Shown here: positions 58,620-64,000 of the stretch, one piece after another
How positions within the stretch are numbered: the first letter of the stretch is position 1
How the letters are laid out: every line of letters begins with the position of its first letter
Position numbers and translations under genes: made by a program
Origin: Boswellia sacra
Lineage: Eukaryota > Streptophyta > Magnoliopsida > Sapindales > Burseraceae
NCBI GenBank assembly: GCA_013180625.2
Contig: SNVD02007070.1
Span: forward strand, 185,001 to 249,000
Reading direction: 5' to 3'
DNA: 64,000 nucleotides
Notes under the pieces: model-generated
Told to the model about the DNA's origin: nothing
Database searches by the model: none
The model's input: only the letters and a program-made list of their open reading frames with translations

Positions 58620-59986
58620 TGATGAACACTTAAATATATATGCTTAATAAGAGCTTAATTCATCATATTGCATTAATAGTGTCATTAAATTCCTCAACTT
58701 AAGCATATTTGTAGTCTTTACATCATTTGAATTAACTTCCTCTTAATTTTGGTTTTGTTACAGGTTTGGTAAAATGGGCATAGCTCTCTATTTATAGATC
58801 AGAATGGTGCAAATCTTAATGTTTTGGAAAGCTGATTAAATTATCTACAAGATTGTATTTCAGAAGTATCATCAAATTCGGGCTCTTAGTGGACCAAAAA
58901 TGGGCTTGAAGTGAACCCATCTACAGTTTTAGCCCAGCCTGACCATGCCTTAGTATTTTGACATATCTCTCAGAATACGTATCCAAATCGTATGAATCAA
59001 GATGTTCTAGAAAGCTGAGAGAAATATCTACGATTTTCATGAAGACATGTGATTAAAATTCACAATAATTCAAGGTCAAAATCGGTGGTCAAAGACGGTT
59101 CACCTAATTACCACAATTGTCAAAGTTGGTGCATCTAATATTTGATAATTATTCCTTTGTAATTTGACAAGTTTACCCTTGAATGTATCAATAGAGGTGC
59201 CTTGTGACCCATTAGGGCATCTTAGCCTTAACTGGGATCTTGTATTGTGTATCTCTTGTTATTCTCTCTTGTGTGTTATTAATGAATTTTCTTTTTCTTA
59301 CAATTTGTGTTCTTTCTCTTATAATATCTTTCTAATTTCTCTCTTGCTAAGGTGAAAGGGTGAAACCCTTGATATGAGAGTAAGGATTCTCGAACCCTTT
59401 AATACGTGCTTAATAATCATAATCTTGTATTGTTTATATGATTTATATTTATTTCTCTAATCAATCTTGACACCACTTGTAAAGTGGAGGTCTTGATCCA
59501 TTGTCGACAATCCTTGGCACATCAAATGCTTAGATCCTTTCTAGATGTCGTATGGTTCTTCCTTACCGACATGAATCTTGTTAGGAGCCTTGATTTGTTA
59601 TAGACATATGGAGATTGGCACATTGGATGCTTGAACCCATTTACAAGAAGTGGTATAAATATTGATAACGAAGCAAATATAATTCATATAACTAAAATGA
59701 GTTGTTTATCTTTATTTGAAATATCACGGGCGGATCCCCTAACCTTAGCTCTCATTATTATTGTGTTAATTTCTCTTGTGATATTCTCATTTATTATTTA
59801 AGAACTTGTGCTTTACTCATACTTGTTGATATTATCTTGCCATCCCTTGGAATCATCCACATCATATTTGCTTACTTATAGTTTGTAGCGCTAAAATCCC
59901 CTTCCTCGTGGATCGACCCCGGTCTTACCGAGTTTATTACTTCGACACTCCTATACTTGGGAGACAATCCTTTTTCGAATGTGTCA
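58620..59986 (+). mobile_element. Solo LTR in a WD40-gene intron
   Basis: It begins TGATGAACAC and ends GAATGTGTCA, with the 5-bp duplication CAAGT on both sides (58615-58619, 59987-59991). The 3' part (GTGGATCGACCCCGGTCTTA...) is of a type common in plant Ty3/Gypsy LTRs, and CTATTTATAG near 58790 could be the TATA box, so it is likely in plus orientation. No internal domain or second LTR follows. It is opposite in direction to the host gene. 1367 bp. Confidence 0.85.
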
Positions 59987-62441
59987 CAAGTTAATATGAC
60001 ATACAAATCAGAGAACATATAAACATGTCATATCTTAAGTCCTTAACAATCATTTGTATCACTAAACAACTACCTACTACAGGAAGGGGTTCATCAAATC
60101 TATAATACATACCCCTTAAACATTTCTATTTACATTATCAGATGACTTAAATAAAACATAACCAGCAAAAAGCAATATTAAGAATCTAGACCCAACACTT
60201 TGAAATTACATTATCAGAATTGCTTATGGGTGTATGCAACTTATCGATTTTTAAAATAGCAAAGTTTGCCATCAAAGCATCATAAACCAGACTTCACTTA
60301 ATACTTCTCATAGGCAGTACCACAGTTTGTCATATGGACATTACCTTCCATATGATGGCTGTGCAGTCACTTGATGAAGAGGCTAAGTACTCCCCGTTAT
60401 TAGAAAATTGTACAAACCAAACCTCATTCTTGTGCTTAGTTAATATCTGCAAAAATAAACACCACAAAAGTTGCATATGCAAATAAACACACACACTAAA
60501 CATACACAGTCGCAAAACAACTGAGAGAAATTAAAACAAGCAAATTTGTTTTATCACAATGTTTTTAAATTCTTTCTTATGGTTATGCCTAAATAAAATT
60601 TTCTTCAGCTCTAAACAAGTGCAATTATCTAAAAGCACAATCCAAAGCTCTTTGATGAATTCACAATGAACAGAAGTCTATTTCTGTTACTGCATATCAG
60701 GTTCAAGACCTACTACTTCACACTGAAATTCTTGAAAAGAATATTATGGCGGAAGACACCAACTCAAAGCCACCATTTTCTCGTCCAACACATTTTCTCT
60801 TTCAAACATCAGAAGGTGGAAAAAACTATCATTTTATGATAATGACTTGGATCAAATGTAGTCAACCTTGATTCTACAAAGGTGAAACCATGAAAATATG
60901 GCATTTGTGCATTCCTTCATTCTATTCAGGGTAAAAATAAAAAAACATGTAGTAGAAATGAAAGAAAAAATGGCTATTTTGTCAGATGGAGTGTTCTAAG
61001 GACATTTATCAATAATTTTGGTGCTCTGATAAATCCTTTTTACATGTGTATGCCTATTAAAAGTGCTGGAAGAAAAGTACAGAGGAATTTTGCGACAATT
61101 ATAAGCTTATTGGCTAGACTTACATAACTGTGAATATGTCAAACTTTCGTTCTGAACCTTTTTGCTAGATTATGGTATATGGGTACTCATCAAACAAATG
61201 GACCTTACAGGAAATTTTTATAGTCTCATCGAGAAATCATGATAAGGAAGGAAACGAATCAATATTGTTGTTCTTTGTTCTACGTAAGATTTTAAGAAAC
61301 AGGACACAAAGGAAAGGCATATCTTGATCAGCTCTTTGAATGTTTCATTTTCAAGTGGAACGTAGGTTATAAAACATTGAGTTGATAAATGACAAATACT
61401 GAATCCTAAAAACTCAAGATGTGACATGTCTTAAAATCCAACTTTTTTTTATGTCGGTACTTAGAACCAATTATTTTAGCAGTTCCCTTAGAATAACTCT
61501 CAAGCACAACAGTAAAATACACAAACAATCAGATAACATAACAATCAGCATGTCAATTAGAAATACTCTGCATCCAACAACCAAAAAAAAAATACTATAG
61601 AAAATATAATAATTCAAAACAACAATTAAAATAAAACTTGTAGCACTAGATTTATCAGAGCAGCAAAGAGCACCTGCAGAGTCTCCGTAGGTACTTGATC
61701 TCTGCCACAACAATGATCCTCATAAAGTGAAACCCCTCCAGTTGTGATACAAACACGAATCAATCTATGATGTAATAGCAGTTTCTACAATATGTTCCAA
61801 CCATCTTTCAGGCAAAACAATTGGCGGAGGAAGCAACATCTCCAACTCCACCAACAACCTCTTTATAAACTCAGAACAAGCACTATGTTGAGTAGAAGGG
61901 AGAACAATGACAGGTTGTTCGTGAAGATGGGTTATTGAAAAGTGGGCTCGAACTGTATTTGCTTGAAGAGGGAAAAGGGTGGAAGGGCCGATGAATGGGT
62001 GAAGAAGAGTGGAAGAGGCAATGAGAGGAGGAGAGACTTTGGGTTGATTGTACTAGTAGGGTTACAGACCAAAGCTTGATGCAGAGTCTCTGCATTTTGT
62101 TACAGTGCAAAGCAAGAGAAGAAGAGGATGATTGGATTCAAAGGTTTACGCGATGAACTTTATGAGTGATTGTAGGAGAAGATCGTTGAATTGAAAGAGA
62201 CCAAAAACCAACAAACAAACAATCTCATATAAAACCCACAAACAGTTCCGTATTCTTTCTCATTTTTTTAAGAAATAACAATCTCCCACAAATTCAACTA
62301 CACAATACAAGAAAACAACAATGTTGATCTATTGTTAAAAAGACTTACAGTTGTGAGGTTGCATGTTTCAAGAAGTTAGAAATCGGGTCCAGGCGTTGTG
62401 CAGAGAAGGACATCCATGTCTTCAAGGTTGAAGATAACCGG

Positions 62442-63680
62442 CTCATCAGGTTGCTGGTAAATGTTTCAAAAAATAGCCACTTTAATGGGAGCCGTTAGAT
62501 TGGCTGTTGAGAGTAAAGCTCTAATCCGACGGACAAAATTTCTGTTATATCGATCCAGTGGCTGGACTATAGTAGGACTTGCAACTCACTTTTGATCCAT
62601 TGAGTTGGCTCCACATTTAATTTGTAGAAGTCCTTTATACTGAGCATAAAGGCATGAGAAGGTTACCAAGCTTAAATACTTGGTGAGTTAGCAGTCATTG
62701 TGCGTGGTAATGTTATATGCCTTTTGTATCCTCTTGCAAAAGGTTGTATTTTTTTTTTTTTGAAATATATAGTTCCAAACGAGTTTATTTATTTGATATT
62801 GGCATCAATTTCACTTAATTTGTTAATGGTTTGCAGAGAAGATGGAATTAAGCAGCCATAGTGAGAAGTTCCAACCCATGAGAGGTTTTATCATCAGAAA
62901 AAATTTTCAGGCTCTAGGTTTTCTTTATTTTAGTTCTTTTTTCTAATATTTTGTACATTTGGTTAATGTCCACCAATTTTTTTTTTATTAGTGTCCTCTA
63001 TGAGACCCATAGCTCTCAGACTAAAACGAACAAGGCTGCTCTTGAATTTTTTATATTGAGTTCAAATCAAGAGCTAGCTAGCAAGTTCACTTAACATCTT
63101 ATCATGCTTATCTTAGCGTTTCTCGACATCTCTTATTAATATTGTGTACTTTATTTGTCATTGGAAAGTCTAATCCTATGGACTTTCAAGAAGCCTTTTA
63201 TATTATGTGTATTTTATTTGTTGTTGAAAATTCTAAGATACTTATTATTTTTATTTAGTATAATCAAATGGGTAAGATCTAGATATGTCTCGAATTTGGC
63301 TTGATATCTTTTTTTTTTCTTTTTTACTTGGCGTAGCAAGTGCATTAGTTTCTCTTAGAATAAAATAGAATCATTAGCTAGCTATGAATATGATAGCTTT
63401 AACATTTGGTTTCTTCAATTGATTTTTTTTTCAAGTTTTAATAAATTATTTTCTTAATGTCATCATTGACATCATTGTGATTAGCGCATGAATTGGTTTC
63501 TTCAACTTCTTAGTCATTTTAATGTATTAATTAAGTATAGTCAAGTTGAAACTTATCGACTTGGAATCCCATGCAATGTAACTTGAAATCAAATATGGCT
63601 ATAGAAAGCTAATAATAATATATTAGCTATTGTTTTTTTTTAAATATTGGACCATAATCTAATTTGCTTTTGGCATAATT
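62442..63680. other. Intergenic, no gene seen
   Basis: 62480-62720 has a balanced composition and could be promoter of the WD40 gene. The rest is AT-rich. No domain-bearing frame. Confidence 0.45.
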
Positions 63681-64000
63681 TTATATTATTGCAGTTCACA
63701 TGCTCCTGGAACAATATGTTTTTCATGCTCTTCACATTAACAATTTCATTCTAGTGGGACTATCTTGTGCCTTTCAAAAGGCTATAACGACTAGAGCAAT
63801 GCTACTCTTTTTACAATCTGAGTTGACAAAAATTCATTGGAGAAGAAAAAAAGAAAAATAAATAAGGAAAGCTACATATCTAGTAAGATTAATTTTATAT
63901 TACGGCAGTTCACATACTCCTGATATGTTTTTCATGCTCTTCACATTAACAATTTCATTCTAGTGGGACTTTCTTGTGCCTTTCAAAAGGTTATAATGAC
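63681..64000. repeat. 110-bp direct repeat, second copy cut by the window end
   Basis: 63681-63790 (GTTCACATGCTCCTG... CTTTCAAAAGGCTATAACGAC) recurs at 63895-64000 with few changes and an 8-base deletion. The spacing is about 215 bp. It may be the start of a longer tandem array. Confidence 0.8.

Larger units (their letters stand above)
55390..61885 (-). pseudogene. WD40-repeat gene of the WDR26/CTLH type, interrupted by transposons
   Basis: Exons on the minus strand: A, about 61885-61674 (LPPPIVLPERWLEHIVETA, then YEDHCCGRDQVPTETLQ); B, 60446-60345 ([21 protein letters not shown]); C, 58555-58316 plus 55613-55390, the WD repeats KLLTCGNGEVLKLWD, WFPNSKRLVCGSSD, GIFMWDCDGNEIKAW and KVSDLAVTPNGENLIS. 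The layout matches plant WDR26-like proteins, adaptors of the CTLH ubiquitin-ligase complex. Breaks: TAG for an expected Gln at 61767-61765; a frameshift near 61735; TAC instead of AG before exon C (58556-58558); a 2.7-kb hAT-like element in exon C giving a stop right after CGSSD; a solo LTR in the B-C intron; and missing C-terminal WD repeats. The LisH/CTLH exons were not found; 62441-62345, with a good GTAAGT donor, could be a 5' exon. Confidence 0.9.

Noticed and set aside
61883..62110. 75-codon Ser-rich minus-strand frame as WD40 gene start
   Set aside because: It is not in the frame of the recognisable exon A, and the family match begins only downstream of about 61885.

Overview
This is a eukaryotic, almost certainly eudicot, nuclear plant sequence: AT-rich, with introns in the genes, tRNA-Met-primed retroelements, plant hAT, Mutator and Harbinger elements, a CYP71-type P450, a receptor-like kinase relic and a plant CTLH/WD40 gene. 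I cannot name the species. No gene in the window reads cleanly from end to end. It is a stack of nested mobile elements around three decayed or damaged host genes (kinase, P450, WD40).

Left part (1-16300): an old endogenous pararetrovirus (Caulimoviridae) lies mainly on the minus strand, running from a repeated promoter/leader (14465-15443) through movement protein (14155-12995), coat/zinc knuckle/protease (6388-4339) and RT-RNase H (4337-2791). A complete 6.57-kb Copia retrotransposon (6389-12955, 5-bp target duplication) splits it. The far left is partly artificial: two exact 38-bp Nextera mate-pair junction adapters (1691-1728, 2383-2420) sit inside the sequence, so the order of the blocks from 1 to 2420 cannot be trusted.

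Middle left (17100-27550): a decayed Mutator-like element with two convergent genes, a captured ULP1-type peptidase gene (plus) and a MuDR-type transposase (minus). They are separated by about 2.3 kb packed with the palindrome TGCACGAC-NNN-GTCGTGCA. A 1.06-kb inverted-repeat element with two tRNA-like segments follows. Then comes a receptor-like kinase pseudogene (28585-30571, minus).

Middle right (31900-43400): Mutator-type MITEs, and a 2.9-kb hAT element (38182-41094, perfect 8-bp target duplication) with a Harbinger-type and a Mutator-type MITE nested in it. Another short hAT element follows. At 43409-45520 lies a CYP71D-like P450 gene, complete in two exons except for a 2-base loss after codon 59.

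Right part (45500-64000): gene-poor AT-rich DNA with more hAT elements and a 265-bp tandem repeat, then a broken minus-strand WD40 gene of the WDR26/CTLH type. This gene has a stop, a frameshift and a lost acceptor site. Its exon carries a 2.7-kb hAT-like element with a perfect 8-bp duplication, and one intron carries a solo LTR. Termini and target duplications were read by eye. Similarity statements rest on remembered family features, not on searches.
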